Below, piece after piece: positions 1 through 8,587 of a DNA stretch of 64,000 nt (the first letter of the stretch is position 1; the number at the start of each line of letters is the position of its first letter). The notes below the pieces were generated by a model. The model was not told the DNA's origin and did not search any database. It was given only the letters and a program-made list of their open reading frames with translations. The DNA comes from an uncultured Candidatus Melainabacteria bacterium. Lineage in GTDB: Bacteria > Cyanobacteriota > Vampirovibrionia > Gastranaerophilales > Gastranaerophilaceae. Made by a program: the position numbers and the translations under genes. Location of the stretch: positions 124,001 to 188,000 of the forward strand of contig CAKUZI010000004.1 in NCBI GenBank assembly GCA_934717855.1, in the 5' to 3' direction.

Positions 1-1011
1 TTTTACTGTTGCATATACAATAGGTGCAGAACCTGTACCAGCTTCGTTTGATTGAACAGAACGTCTTAAACCCATAATCATTGCAACAAACATACCACCG
101 TAAATCGATTCAGGTTTGAATGCTTCTTTAACAATAATCCAAGCTGCGTGTGGAACAAGTTTAATATTGCAAATAATTACTGCCATTGCAGCAAATAAAT
201 ATATAAAAATCTTTAAAGGAACAATTTTTTCTGTAACTTTAACGATATTTTTAATACCACCGATTACAATTAACCCAACAACAATAGCCATTCCTAAACC
301 GATTACCCAGTGGAAGTTGTGCATAAAGCCGTTTTCCCCACCGCAAACATTTACAAATTGGTTTGCAGCTTGGTTAATTTGAATCATGTTTCCGCCTGTA
401 ATACCTCCGCAAATACATAAAATTGCAAACATTACAGACAAAGGTTGACCTAACCATCTCATTTTCTTTCTGGTTAAACCGTGTGCCATATAGTGCATAG
501 GACCACCGGAAATTGAACCGTCAAGATTAAATCTTCTATATTTTACTGCCAATGAAGCTTCTACAAATTTCAAAGACATTCCTAACAAAGCACCGACGAT
601 AATCCAGAATGCAGCACCGGGACCGCCCATTGAAATAGCGATTGCAACACCGGCAATACTTCCCAAACCGATTGTTCCGGACAATGCTGTCATCAATGCT
701 TGGAATGCAGAAGTTTCACCTGAACCGTCTCCACCGTTTTTCTTTGGTTTGCAAACGATTTCAATAGCGTGTTTAAATCCCCAAACGGCGATACCTCTTA
801 AATAGAACGTGAAAAATATACCTGCGAACAAAATCCAAAATATAATAATAGGAACATCAGCTCCAAGTACGTGAATTGGATGGAAAATAATTGCTGCGAT
901 TGCATCAGATACAGGCGCAACATTTTTATCCATAAAAGCGTCAATGCTGAAAGCGTTTGCTTGCTGAATGTTAAATAAAAGTGTTAAAAGTACGATTAAA
1001 ATTTTGTTCAT
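1..1011 (-). CDS. Sodium/alanine (glycine) symporter, AGCS family, partial
   Basis: This gene runs off the left edge of the window, so only the first 337 residues are visible. It starts at ATG 1011, preceded by AAAGGAAAAAG. A signal-like hydrophobic N-terminus ends near AFSIDAFMD. It is followed by family-typical stretches: GETSAFQALMTALSGTIGLG and GSISGGPMHYM, then GTGSAPIVYA at the window edge. AGCS proteins import alanine or glycine with Na+ (or H+) across the inner membrane through about 11 helices; the rest of those helices lie outside the window. A 109-nt leader separates it from the upstream glycosyltransferase gene and may be structured (see findings). The family call is firm; the substrate is inferred. 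Confidence 0.93.
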   Translation of the reverse strand, partial: MNKILIVLLTLLFNIQQANAFSIDAFMDKNVAPVSDAIAAIIFHPIHVLGADVPIIIFWILFAGIFFTFYLRGIAVWGFKHAIEIVCKPKKNGGDGSGETSAFQALMTALSGTIGLGSIAGVAIAISMGGPGAAFWIIVGALLGMSLKFVEASLAVKYRRFNLDGSISGGPMHYMAHGLTRKKMRWLGQPLSVMFAILCICGGITGGNMIQINQAANQFVNVCGGENGFMHNFHWVIGLGMAIVVGLIVIGGIKNIVKVTEKIVPLKIFIYLFAAMAVIICNIKLVPHAAWIIVKEAFKPESIYGGMFVAMIMGLRRSVQSNEAGTGSAPIVYATVK

Positions 1012-1110
1012 TAATTCTTTTTCCTTTCGGGTTTAAGGTTATTCGGCTACTTCTTCCAAAGGGCAAATCACCAACCTAGCATTAATACTACCAAAAACAT
1101 AACTACATGA
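1012..1110 (-). promoter_or_regulatory. Possible structured leader of the symporter gene
   Basis: Read on the minus strand, the interval carries a GC-richer block (1080 to 1040) with GGTT at one side and AACC at the other, enclosing GAAGTAGCCGAA. Next comes a possible small hairpin, CCTT with AAGG, whose 3' arm is part of the ribosome-binding site. A TTGACA lies at 1111-1116. I do not recognise the block as a known riboswitch class. It only vaguely recalls glutamine-type aptamers (GAAGUAG followed by CCGAA). Confidence 0.3.
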
Positions 1111-1120
1111 TGTCAAATCT

Positions 1121-2194
1121 TTACAAAATCTTTAAAATTTGTTGCAAATATCTATCTGCACATAGTGAAGAAGTATACTCATTAATAGTATTAAAACTAT
1201 TGGTATGTATGGATTTCAGCTCTTCTGCTGAGAGATTTTTTATATTAAGAAGTGTATCTTTTACGTTATTGGAATTGGGGGCGACTAAAAAACCGTTTTC
1301 TCCATTTTTTATAATTCCGTCTATCCCGTCTCCTTTTGTGCATACAGTGATACAGCCACTAGCCATTGCCTCTAAATAAACCATACCAAAGGTTTCATTA
1401 ATACTAGGGAGGACAAAAATATCGCTGTCACGCATTTTAGCCAAAACTTCATCATGTGGCAATCTTCCTGTAAAAATCACGTTTTTATCAATCTTTTCTA
1501 ATGATTTACGCTCTTTCCCATCCCCAATTACTGTCAGCTCAATACCTTCAAGCCCCTTGCAGGCATTGATGACTTTGTCAATATTTTTTCGTTTTTTGAA
1601 ATGAGCACAAGTAAGAACTTTGATTGGGGAATTAAAGTTTTTATGAAAACTTTCCTTTGATTTTATTATTTTTTCATCAATTCCTGACGGAGCTACAAAA
1701 GTTTTCTCTTTAAATTCCGGATACAATTTTAATAATTTATCTTTCAAAACAAATGATCTGCAAGCTATTGCCTTAGCGTTTTTTAAAGCTTTTTCAAGTC
1801 TCTTTTTAAAATGAATTTTGTATATTGGATTTGTTAAAATTTCGATATCAGAAACATGTATACCAGCAACAAATGGTAAACCTAATTTGTCTGCTAGCAA
1901 TATTCCAGACGGCATATGCGCAATAACAATATCGTATTTTGGTAAATTTTTAAGTTTGTTTTTAATGTTAAACCAAAACGGGGTCCAATAATTTACATTG
2001 AAAACATCTTCGTATTGACCGGTTTTGTAAAATGGTTTTTTCCGTAAAAAAGAATTTAGAATAAAATTTGGTTTTATAATATCGACTTTATGTCCTTGTT
2101 TTTTCCATTCGCTAACAAAATCTGACAATGTTCGCGGTGTTGTCGGTTCGGTATTTTTAACCGGATATAAATCTGTTATAAAAAGAATGTTCAT
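1121..2194 (-). CDS. Glycosyltransferase, GT4-like (GT-B fold)
   Basis: This is a 357-aa cytoplasmic or membrane-associated glycosyltransferase. The N-terminal Rossmann domain opens MNILFITDLYPVKNTEPTTP, the usual GT4 start. The C-terminal nucleotide-sugar domain shows the ordered motifs GDGKERKSLE, FTGRLPHDEVL and NETFGMVYLEAMASG. The last carries the EX7E pair of retaining GT4 enzymes (E of NETFG and E of YLEAMA). Such enzymes transfer a sugar from an NDP or UDP donor onto a glycan or lipid of the cell surface; neither donor nor acceptor can be read here. It lies directly upstream of the symporter gene on the same strand, with no obvious functional link. Confidence 0.88.
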   Translation of the reverse strand: MNILFITDLYPVKNTEPTTPRTLSDFVSEWKKQGHKVDIIKPNFILNSFLRKKPFYKTGQYEDVFNVNYWTPFWFNIKNKLKNLPKYDIVIAHMPSGILLADKLGLPFVAGIHVSDIEILTNPIYKIHFKKRLEKALKNAKAIACRSFVLKDKLLKLYPEFKEKTFVAPSGIDEKIIKSKESFHKNFNSPIKVLTCAHFKKRKNIDKVINACKGLEGIELTVIGDGKERKSLEKIDKNVIFTGRLPHDEVLAKMRDSDIFVLPSINETFGMVYLEAMASGCITVCTKGDGIDGIIKNGENGFLVAPNSNNVKDTLLNIKNLSAEELKSIHTNSFNTINEYTSSLCADRYLQQILKIL

Positions 2195-2274
2195 AGGTTA
2201 ATTATAGCTTAGTTTAAGAATATTGTAAACGCGTTTTGTTTTAGCTAAGATTGTTTGCGAAAGAGGATGATATA

Positions 2275-2760
2275 ATGGAACACGATTATAAATTTTATTT
2301 AGATAAAGGAATTTCTGAAACAAATGAGGGAAAATTTGATGAGGCTTTGCATTCGCTGAATAAAGCGATAGCTTTAAATCCGGATGAAGCTATGCCATAT
2401 TTTTCAATGGCAATCGTTTTTCATCATATTGGAGAGCTTGAACCTGCTTATGAAAATTATACAAAAGCGATTGAATTAAATCATAAAATGATAGACGCAT
2501 ATTTTAATCGTGCACAAGTTATTTTAGCAGACAAGGAAGCTGATGAAATAAAATTAAGATCTGCGATTAAAGATTTTGATAAAGCAATTGAACTTGATCC
2601 GAAATTTATTGATGCTTTGTACTATAAAGCAACTGTTCAGAAAAAGCTTGAAGATTACAAGGGTGCGATAGAAACATTGGACAAAGTTTTGGCAATTGAG
2701 CCTAAAGCAGTGTATTCAAATGCTTTGAAAAAATTGATTTTACAAAAATATTTAAAATAG
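2275..2760 (+). CDS. Tetratricopeptide repeat protein
   Basis: This 161-aa protein is made almost wholly of TPR units, for example EALHSLNKAIALNPDEAMPY, YENYTKAIELN, AIKDFDKAIELDPKFIDALY and AIETLDKVLAIEPKA, so about four repeats. I start it at ATG 2275, which has GAGG about 8 nt upstream, not at the in-frame TTG 2251. It has no signal peptide or membrane segment, so it is probably a cytoplasmic scaffold. It is a single gene divergent from the glycosyltransferase gene and convergent with the Sua5 gene. Partners are unknown. Confidence 0.88.
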   Translation: MEHDYKFYLDKGISETNEGKFDEALHSLNKAIALNPDEAMPYFSMAIVFHHIGELEPAYENYTKAIELNHKMIDAYFNRAQVILADKEADEIKLRSAIKDFDKAIELDPKFIDALYYKATVQKKLEDYKGAIETLDKVLAIEPKAVYSNALKKLILQKYLK

Positions 2761-2790
2761 CATTTTTTTTAATTGCAATTCTAGGTTATG

Positions 2791-2813
2791 AATTTATAAA
2801 AAAATTATAAATT
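2791..2813. terminator. AT-only hairpin between convergent genes
   Basis: A perfect 9-bp inverted repeat, AATTTATAA and TTATAAATT around five A's, lies between the TPR gene and the Sua5 gene and overlaps the Sua5 stop codon. It is all A/T, so it would be a weak bidirectional terminator. Confidence 0.35.
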
Positions 2814-3404
2814 TTCAATATCAATTGTAATTGCACCTTGGCGAAAAATTTTTAAATCATTCTCAAAAACGCCAACAACAGTGGATTCAAGACCTTTACA
2901 GGTATATCCAAAATCAGGGATAATTAAATCAGCTAGTCCTGACATATTTTCTAATGCTTGTTTATAAGTTTTTGCAGATGGTTGATGTGAAAGATTTGCG
3001 CTTGTTGTTGCAAGTACGTGGTTTGGTGCAATTTCACATATTTCTTTAAAAATTTCGTTATCAGGAACTCTAATCCCGACAGTTTCCATGTTTGATGTTA
3101 TATAATATGGTGTTTTTTCGTTTTTTTCGGTGACAATTGTCAAAGCTCCGGGAAAATATTTTTTGATAAGTTTACAGCCAATTTTAGAAATTGGTCTTAT
3201 GTATTCAAGAAGATTGTATGTTTCGTTAGACATCAAAATTAATGGTTTTTGAGCTTCTCGTTTTTTTATTTCATAAATTTTTTTTACTGCTTTTTCTGAA
3301 GATGGTAAACATCCCAACCCCCAAACAGTGTCGGTAACGTATGCGATTACCCCATCATTTTCAAGAACTTTTTTAATTTCATTTTGCAATTCTGTATTAA
3401 TCAT
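2805..3404 (-). CDS. Threonylcarbamoyl-AMP synthase (Sua5/YrdC/TsaC family)
   Basis: This 199-aa protein consists of the YrdC domain only; there is no C-terminal Sua5 domain. Family signatures are GVIAYVTDTVWGLGC near the N-terminus, then KKREAQKPLILMS, then TVGIRVPDN and ATTSANLSHQPS. The family makes threonylcarbamoyl-AMP from threonine, bicarbonate and ATP, the first step of the universal t6A37 modification of ANN-decoding tRNAs. The start is ATG 3404 with a weak ribosome-binding site. It follows the murJ-like gene by only 10 nt, so the two are likely co-transcribed and translation may be coupled. Confidence 0.93.
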   Translation of the reverse strand: MINTELQNEIKKVLENDGVIAYVTDTVWGLGCLPSSEKAVKKIYEIKKREAQKPLILMSNETYNLLEYIRPISKIGCKLIKKYFPGALTIVTEKNEKTPYYITSNMETVGIRVPDNEIFKEICEIAPNHVLATTSANLSHQPSAKTYKQALENMSGLADLIIPDFGYTCKGLESTVVGVFENDLKIFRQGAITIDIENL

Positions 3405-3414
3405 AAATTATTTT

Positions 3415-5013
3415 TCACTTTCTCAATTTACTTACCAATCTGTTACTTAATTCTTTAGCGTATTCCATTTTTAATATCAAATTTAAGCCTGTGTAAATAA
3501 TTACGCAAACAGTGCCAACGGAAGCTATTTTAACCATTTCAAACAATGCTTTTGGAAGGTGGATGAATTGATCAAATCCTAGAGCTGTGATGTAGCAAAT
3601 ACAAAGTGTAATTCCGCCGGCTATACACATTTTTAACAAGTTTGTGAACAAACCTTTGTAATCCATTCTAACTTTTTTATATATAAGAGCTCCCAAAACA
3701 CAAGCGTTGAATAGAGTTACGAGGGACGTTGAAAGTGTAATTCCACCTATTCCCATGTGCATTTTGCTTATAAATACTACGTTTAAAAGATATTTTAAGA
3801 CAATTGATGAAAATGCAACAATAAACGGTGTTCTAGAGTCGTTAAATGAGTAATAAACCCTAGTAATAGAATCTCTGAAAACGTATGGTAATATTGACAC
3901 AGACAAGAACCAAAGTGCCTCAGTTACCATAAATGTTGCATCTGCGTCGAATGCTCCTCGTTCAAAAATTAATCTTACAGCGTCCATTCCGACTGTCAAA
4001 ATTCCTATAATAATTGGAATTCCAACAAAAAATAAAACCCCGACGCCTTTGTTAAAATATGTTTTAATTCCGTCCATATCCTTGTCAGCAACGAGTCTTG
4101 CAAAAATAGGGAATAAAGGAACTAAAAACGCTGTTACTAAAATCCCTACGGGAAATTGAAAAACCCTGTTTGCATATCCGATTGCAGTCCATGCACCCTC
4201 AGAAATTGATGACGTAAAGAACATATCAACGTAAATATGAATTTGTCCTACAGTTGAGCTTAAAACTGCAGGAAATAAAAGCTCCATAATTTCTTTGAAA
4301 TTAGGATTGTTTGTAAACTGAAAATTAGGTTTCCATAAAAAACCGAGTTTTCTAACATTTGGATATTGGATTACAAGTTGTAAAATAGCACCAATTGTAG
4401 TAGCCCAAGCAAGAGCGTAGCCTTTTTGATCGTTTGGCGCAGAAGCAACTACAATCCCTATAATTGCGACGCTCATTATTATCGGGGACAAATTGGGTAG
4501 CATAAATTGTCTGTAAATAATTAAAATTCCATAATAAATTCCGACAATTCCGCCGATGATCAATAATGGAGTCATTATTTTCAAATGCTCGGCTGCTAAA
4601 TTAATCATATCCGCAGATCCACTTGAAATAATTAATCCCATAATTTGTCGAGGGAAAATAAACATTATGGCAGACAAAATTAAGAAAAATATTGTTGTTG
4701 CAGTCATAAATGTTGAATAAAGTTTGTTTACGGCTTCCTGTGGTTTTTCTTTTAAATCAGGTATAAGTTTTGAAAAAACGGCAACGGTTGCGCTGTGGAA
4801 AGGCCCTCCAACTCCGCCGAGCAAAATTAATGATAATGACGGGATTTGATAGGCATAATAGTATGCATCGGAAACCAATGATGCTCCATAGTAATTTGCA
4901 ATTATAATATCTCTGATAAATCCGATAAGTTTGCTTACAATTGTTACGACTGCTATTATCCAAGCAGCTTTGAGTACGCTCATTGATTTTGTTTCTTTTT
5001 CAGTATTTTCCAC
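3415..5013 (-). CDS. murJ: Lipid II flippase MurJ (MviN family)
   Basis: This is a 532-aa polytopic membrane protein of normal MurJ length, predicted to have about 14 helices. The N-terminal MurJ signature is visible: ATIVSKLIGFIRDIIIANYYGAS-like residues (about 19-42), then SDAYYYAYQIPSL and the GPFHSATVAVFS segment. MurJ moves the peptidoglycan precursor lipid II across the inner membrane. The start codon is GTG at 5013, with AAAGGATAAAATA just upstream; ATG at residue 11 is the alternative. It sits between the SpoIID-like gene (33 nt upstream) and the Sua5 gene (10 nt downstream), forming a minus-strand cell-wall operon. Confidence 0.94.
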   Translation of the reverse strand: MENTEKETKSMSVLKAAWIIAVVTIVSKLIGFIRDIIIANYYGASLVSDAYYYAYQIPSLSLILLGGVGGPFHSATVAVFSKLIPDLKEKPQEAVNKLYSTFMTATTIFFLILSAIMFIFPRQIMGLIISSGSADMINLAAEHLKIMTPLLIIGGIVGIYYGILIIYRQFMLPNLSPIIMSVAIIGIVVASAPNDQKGYALAWATTIGAILQLVIQYPNVRKLGFLWKPNFQFTNNPNFKEIMELLFPAVLSSTVGQIHIYVDMFFTSSISEGAWTAIGYANRVFQFPVGILVTAFLVPLFPIFARLVADKDMDGIKTYFNKGVGVLFFVGIPIIIGILTVGMDAVRLIFERGAFDADATFMVTEALWFLSVSILPYVFRDSITRVYYSFNDSRTPFIVAFSSIVLKYLLNVVFISKMHMGIGGITLSTSLVTLFNACVLGALIYKKVRMDYKGLFTNLLKMCIAGGITLCICYITALGFDQFIHLPKALFEMVKIASVGTVCVIIYTGLNLILKMEYAKELSNRLVSKLRK

Positions 5014-5045
5014 TATTTTATCCTTTTATCATCACCTTTAAATTT

Positions 5046-6776
5046 TTACCAAATAAATTCATTTTCATCTTTTTTGACGAGTTCAACGTAAAGTCTTAAA
5101 CCTTTTCGCGCAGAGCTTGAGTAGAATTCGTCGGAAGTAAATGTAATTGTGTTTTGACCTTGTTTTATATATTTAGAAATATCAATTTCGACAAATCTTT
5201 TTACGCCAAAAACTTCTTTTGGAAGTTCAAATGTTTGTTTCTGATTATTAATTGTTACGGTTATAGAATTTACGCCGAATTTATTATCTATTACAATTTT
5301 AGCTTTTTTGTCTTTTGAATAGAAATGTTGTGTTGCGCTCTGCTGACCGGCTTCTGTTGAAATTATTACCGGTTTTGTTGCAAGCGTAATTCCTGTGTAG
5401 TAGTGTTTTAAAATTTTGTCATATGGCATTTTTAATTCAGAACCCATAAAGCCTGCGCCGTATTGGCTCATTCCGACACCGTGTCCAAAGCCTCCGCCCC
5501 AGCCGTGAAGAGATACCAAATTACCGTTCTCGTCTTTAGTGTTCTCAAAAACGATATTTGCACTAGGTAAAGCTTTACCGTCTTTCGTCATAAGTCGACG
5601 AATTACAAGTTCTTTGTATACTTTATATGTTTGGGAACGGGTTACAATCTCCATTTCCATAACCTTACCGGAATCGCCACGACGTACAACTTTGATTTCC
5701 ATTAAATCGTCTAACTTGTCACCTTTGTTGAAGGCAGGTTTTACAAAACCGGTTGCAGATTGTGCTACAAGTGTTGATTGCAAAACGTTTTTAAGTTCTT
5801 GTGCTACCCAAGTTCTTTCCCAACGATAATATGAAGAACGGACGTCATAAGCATCCGGACGTGATTGATAGTACGCTTTTGCGGCTTCTTCACTTTTTAA
5901 AGAAGTTTGAGAAATGATGTCCGGTTTTGCTTTTAAGTATGGTTTTTCAGGCGCAGGAAAAGCTTTAGTTTTCGGGTCAGAAAAAGCATTTGAATAGCTT
6001 TCTGTGTATCCGCCTGCGGTTGATGAATACTGTGCTACAATCATATCCCAGTTGTAAAGCGCTACAATTCCTTCGGTTTCTGTTACGGCTTGGTTAGATA
6101 ATGGACGTTCGGTGTTTGCACCAAAATAAACTTGGCTGGCTACAGAATCTACAACATCGTAGTTTGTAGAAGCTTTTGTTCGTGGAGAAAGCACGTAATT
6201 CCTTGCCGCAACACTTTGAGCTTTCAGTGCTTCTAGCCCAAAACTTACAGGCATTTCATTTGGGACAACGCCTTTCAAATATTCTTCAACTTCAATCATA
6301 TTAACAAGGTTGAATGTATTATTATTACATTTTTTTAGTTCAAAAGCTCCGTGATAAAGAGCTTGTTTGCCTGCACGTTTTAAACCGGTAACTCCTAAAA
6401 GTCCATAGTTGCTAGTGATTTGGACAGGGCCTACTACTTTTTCAGGTTGTGTGCTCTCAGGTGTGTAAATATTAAACATTCCATCTTTAAAAGTTATTCT
6501 AATATTCTGGTTTGCTGGATAATTCCCGATTAAAATTTTATTGTCATAAATCTGAGTATCGCCAGTTCCAAAAATAGTTATGTCGTTATATTGGTATGTA
6601 CCAAAGTTTGTAGTTCCAATTCCGACTCTAACGACTTCTGATGACGGAGTACTTTGAATTACTGCTTGTTGTGCCGCTTGTAATGTCGCAGGCGGAATTA
6701 CAGGCATATATTGGGCCTGTGTAGGGGCTATTGTTATAAAGCTCATTAAAATTGAAGTTAATAGTATTTTTTTCAT
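5046..6776 (-). CDS. SpoIID/LytB-domain protein, probable peptidoglycan lytic enzyme
   Basis: This 576-aa protein has a signal peptide (MKKILLTSILMSFITIAPTQA, then QYMP). The SpoIID domain shows GVVPNEMPVSFGLEALKAQS at about residue 170, which holds the catalytic-type glutamate of the EMP motif. It later shows GWGGGFGHGVGMSQYGA at about 430. SpoIID enzymes cleave glycan strands lacking stem peptides. About 120 residues after the domain look like a beta-rich appendage ending LRLYVELVKKDENEFIW. It is longer than Bacillus SpoIID (about 340 aa), and there is no sign of sporulation here, so a role in vegetative wall remodelling beside MurJ is inferred. Confidence 0.9.
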   Translation of the reverse strand: MKKILLTSILMSFITIAPTQAQYMPVIPPATLQAAQQAVIQSTPSSEVVRVGIGTTNFGTYQYNDITIFGTGDTQIYDNKILIGNYPANQNIRITFKDGMFNIYTPESTQPEKVVGPVQITSNYGLLGVTGLKRAGKQALYHGAFELKKCNNNTFNLVNMIEVEEYLKGVVPNEMPVSFGLEALKAQSVAARNYVLSPRTKASTNYDVVDSVASQVYFGANTERPLSNQAVTETEGIVALYNWDMIVAQYSSTAGGYTESYSNAFSDPKTKAFPAPEKPYLKAKPDIISQTSLKSEEAAKAYYQSRPDAYDVRSSYYRWERTWVAQELKNVLQSTLVAQSATGFVKPAFNKGDKLDDLMEIKVVRRGDSGKVMEMEIVTRSQTYKVYKELVIRRLMTKDGKALPSANIVFENTKDENGNLVSLHGWGGGFGHGVGMSQYGAGFMGSELKMPYDKILKHYYTGITLATKPVIISTEAGQQSATQHFYSKDKKAKIVIDNKFGVNSITVTINNQKQTFELPKEVFGVKRFVEIDISKYIKQGQNTITFTSDEFYSSSARKGLRLYVELVKKDENEFIW

Positions 6777-6809
6777 AACTTAATTATATGACAAAAATAT
6801 TATTTTAAT

Positions 6810-7301
6810 TTATTGTTTGGAGTTAACAACTTCTTTTGGTTCTTCGTATTTTTGAATATCTAAATTTTGGAGATTATTTGCTGATTTCGCTAATCCATTA
6901 ACTTTTTTGATAATACCGGCAAGTATCAATATGCTTGATAACATTACACCGCCAAGTGCTCCAGCAGTTACACCAAAGAATTTTTTAATTTTAGATGTTG
7001 TTTTCATGAAAGTTGCAGTAATTGCTCCACCTAACATCGCGCCAATAATATTTTGGGCATAAATTGTTTGCATAGCGTTAGAATTATCTTTAAATTTGTT
7101 TCCAACATTAACAAAATCATTTGTTTTATTTAGAAATTTTTCAAATTTGTCAACATTTTCTTCGGGAATTGTAACTTTATCAAATTCCCCTGTTTTTTCA
7201 TTTTTTACACCAACTATAACTCTTCCGTCTTCCGTTTTTCCAAATTTTTCGTATTTAACCTGCGGAATTGGTTGGCTATTTACATTACCTATTTCACTCA
7301 T
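6810..7301 (-). CDS. Small membrane protein of unknown function
   Basis: I do not recognise this 163-aa protein. I start it at ATG 7301 (MSEIGNVNSQPIPQVKYEKF); an in-frame TTG at 7319 would add six residues. The N-terminal half is soluble and charged. It is followed by two probable membrane segments around IIGAMLGGAITATFM and GGVMLSSILILAGIIKKV. The C-terminus is charged (EEPKEVVNSKQ). It lies 33 nt upstream of the SpoIID-like gene on the same strand and could be part of that transcript. Confidence 0.65.
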   Translation of the reverse strand: MSEIGNVNSQPIPQVKYEKFGKTEDGRVIVGVKNEKTGEFDKVTIPEENVDKFEKFLNKTNDFVNVGNKFKDNSNAMQTIYAQNIIGAMLGGAITATFMKTTSKIKKFFGVTAGALGGVMLSSILILAGIIKKVNGLAKSANNLQNLDIQKYEEPKEVVNSKQ

Positions 7302-7366
7302 ATTATATATAAAATCCAATATATGAGTTTTTTGCCATTTTGTAACGAAATATAAATTATGATAAT

Positions 7367-7612
7367 TTATATTTTAAATTTATAGTCAAATTCGTTTAAA
7401 AGTTCGCTAGGTGTTATATCAAGTGCATTTGCTATTTTTATTAAAGTCGAGAATTTTAAATCAACAAGACCATTTTCAATTCGGCTTTGCGTTGCAGAAC
7501 TAATTAGCAAACTTTTGTAAGAGAATTCATTCAAGGATTGCTTTTTCTTGAGTCGAAGCTTTTTGATGTGTTCGCCGAATAAATGTAGTAATTTTTCGTT
7601 TTCCTGTTGCAT
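7367..7612 (-). CDS. XRE-family helix-turn-helix regulator
   Basis: This 81-aa protein consists only of a HTH_3/Cro-like domain. Residues LFGEHIKKLRLKKKQSLNEF lead into the recognition region SSATQSRIENGLVDLKFSTL, then ALDITPSELLN. There is no sensor domain, so it is probably a dimeric DNA-binding repressor or activator. It is divergent from the prepilin-like gene, and its start codon lies inside the -35 box of that gene's promoter. It is therefore well placed to control itself and the pilin; this is inference from position. Confidence 0.87.
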   Translation of the reverse strand: MQQENEKLLHLFGEHIKKLRLKKKQSLNEFSYKSLLISSATQSRIENGLVDLKFSTLIKIANALDITPSELLNEFDYKFKI

Positions 7613-7635
7613 ACATGTAATTATATTGGTATAAT
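7607..7635 (+). promoter_or_regulatory. Sigma-70-type promoter of prepilin gene 1
   Basis: TTGCAT at 7607-7612, a 17-bp spacer and a perfect TATAAT at 7630-7635 stand 39 nt before the ATG. The -35 box contains the start codon of the divergent XRE gene. A semi-palindromic ATTACGCGTGTGTAA follows at 7647-7661, at or just after the expected transcription start. Confidence 0.65.
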
Positions 7636-7673
7636 AGAATTATCTATTACGCGTGTGTAACGAGGGAAAATTG

Positions 7674-8471
7674 ATGAAGAGCAATATGAAAAATGCATTT
7701 ACTTTGTCCGAAGTTTTGATTACGTTAGGAATTATTGGGGTAGTTGCATCACTTACGATGCCGAGTTTGATAAAAAATTATCGGCATAGAGTGTTAAAAA
7801 CACAATTTGCAAAAACATATTCTATATTGTCGCAAATATTAGAAGAAGCAAAAATTGAGTACAATGATTGTAATGCAAATAATACAGAAGAGATAAAAGC
7901 TTTAGTATATGAAAATTTAAACAAAGTTCAGGGCAAGATATTAACTAATAAAGCCCCCAATATAATTTTTGATAAGTATAAGCAATACTCCTTGACTGGA
8001 GTAGAGGCAAATGTTGCTTTGCATACAAATTGTTTAATTGGAGGTCAAGTTTTTTTATACGCTTGGGGGCCTGTGTATCAGGCAATTACTGCTGATGGAG
8101 CATTTGTTGGATTGTGTTCGCATGCAAGAGCTGGAAGTCCCGAAATCGCAGGAGCGACAGCTTATTCTAGTGGACATGGAACATTTATAACTGTTGACAC
8201 GAATGGTTTGAAAAAGCCAAATCGTTTTGGAGAAGATATATTTGGATTTCATGTGAATTCAAAAACATGTAAATTAGAAGAAGCATATTCTCCTCGGACA
8301 ATATTACCTGATGAAGATGGGTATAATGATGGAAAAGGTTATACAGTGATTAGACAGTGTTCGCTTACTGATAAGACATCTGATGCAAATGGCTTTCCTT
8401 GTGCAGTTTATGCAATAATGGATAAATGTCCTGATGGTTCAAATCGTTCATATTGGGAATGTATTCCGTAA
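7674..8471 (+). CDS. Type IV prepilin-like (pseudopilin) protein 1
   Basis: This 265-aa protein has a class III prepilin leader: MKSNMKNA before FTLSEVLITLGIIGVVASL. Glu sits at position 5 of the mature form, and Ala replaces the usual Gly before the cleavage site. After the N-terminal helix comes a large globular domain with several cysteines (NDCNAN, TNCLIGG, GLCSHA, SKTCKLE, RQCSLT, PCAVYAIMDKCPDG), so disulfides are likely. I start it at ATG 7674 with GAGGG upstream; GTG 7653 is possible but lacks a ribosome-binding site. No pilus assembly genes are nearby. Such stand-alone large pseudopilins are frequent in the inferred lineage. The function (surface filament, adhesion or secretion) cannot be read. 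Confidence 0.88.
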   Translation: MKSNMKNAFTLSEVLITLGIIGVVASLTMPSLIKNYRHRVLKTQFAKTYSILSQILEEAKIEYNDCNANNTEEIKALVYENLNKVQGKILTNKAPNIIFDKYKQYSLTGVEANVALHTNCLIGGQVFLYAWGPVYQAITADGAFVGLCSHARAGSPEIAGATAYSSGHGTFITVDTNGLKKPNRFGEDIFGFHVNSKTCKLEEAYSPRTILPDEDGYNDGKGYTVIRQCSLTDKTSDANGFPCAVYAIMDKCPDGSNRSYWECIP

Positions 8472-8508
8472 TACTCCATTAATAAAAATTATTAGTTTGT
8501 AAATAATA

Positions 8509-8532
8509 AGTTGGGCTTTTTAACCCAACTTA
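8509..8532. terminator. Hairpin terminator between prepilin 1 and cysS
   Basis: AAGTTGGG and CCCAACTT form a perfect 8-bp stem around an 8-nt loop. AT-rich flanks (AATAAT and AATTATT) extend the pairing, and TTATTTTG follows on the plus strand. It lies between convergent genes and probably serves both. Confidence 0.7.
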
Positions 8533-8587
8533 ATTATTTTGTATAAAGTATTGTTGTTTTTTAGAAAATCACAATTTATATAAGTTT

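Noticed and set aside
1068..1100. Ten-codon leader peptide (MFLVVLMLGW) before the symporter gene
   Set aside because: No ribosome-binding site, no run of regulatory codons, and it overlaps the structured block. Chance is a sufficient explanation.
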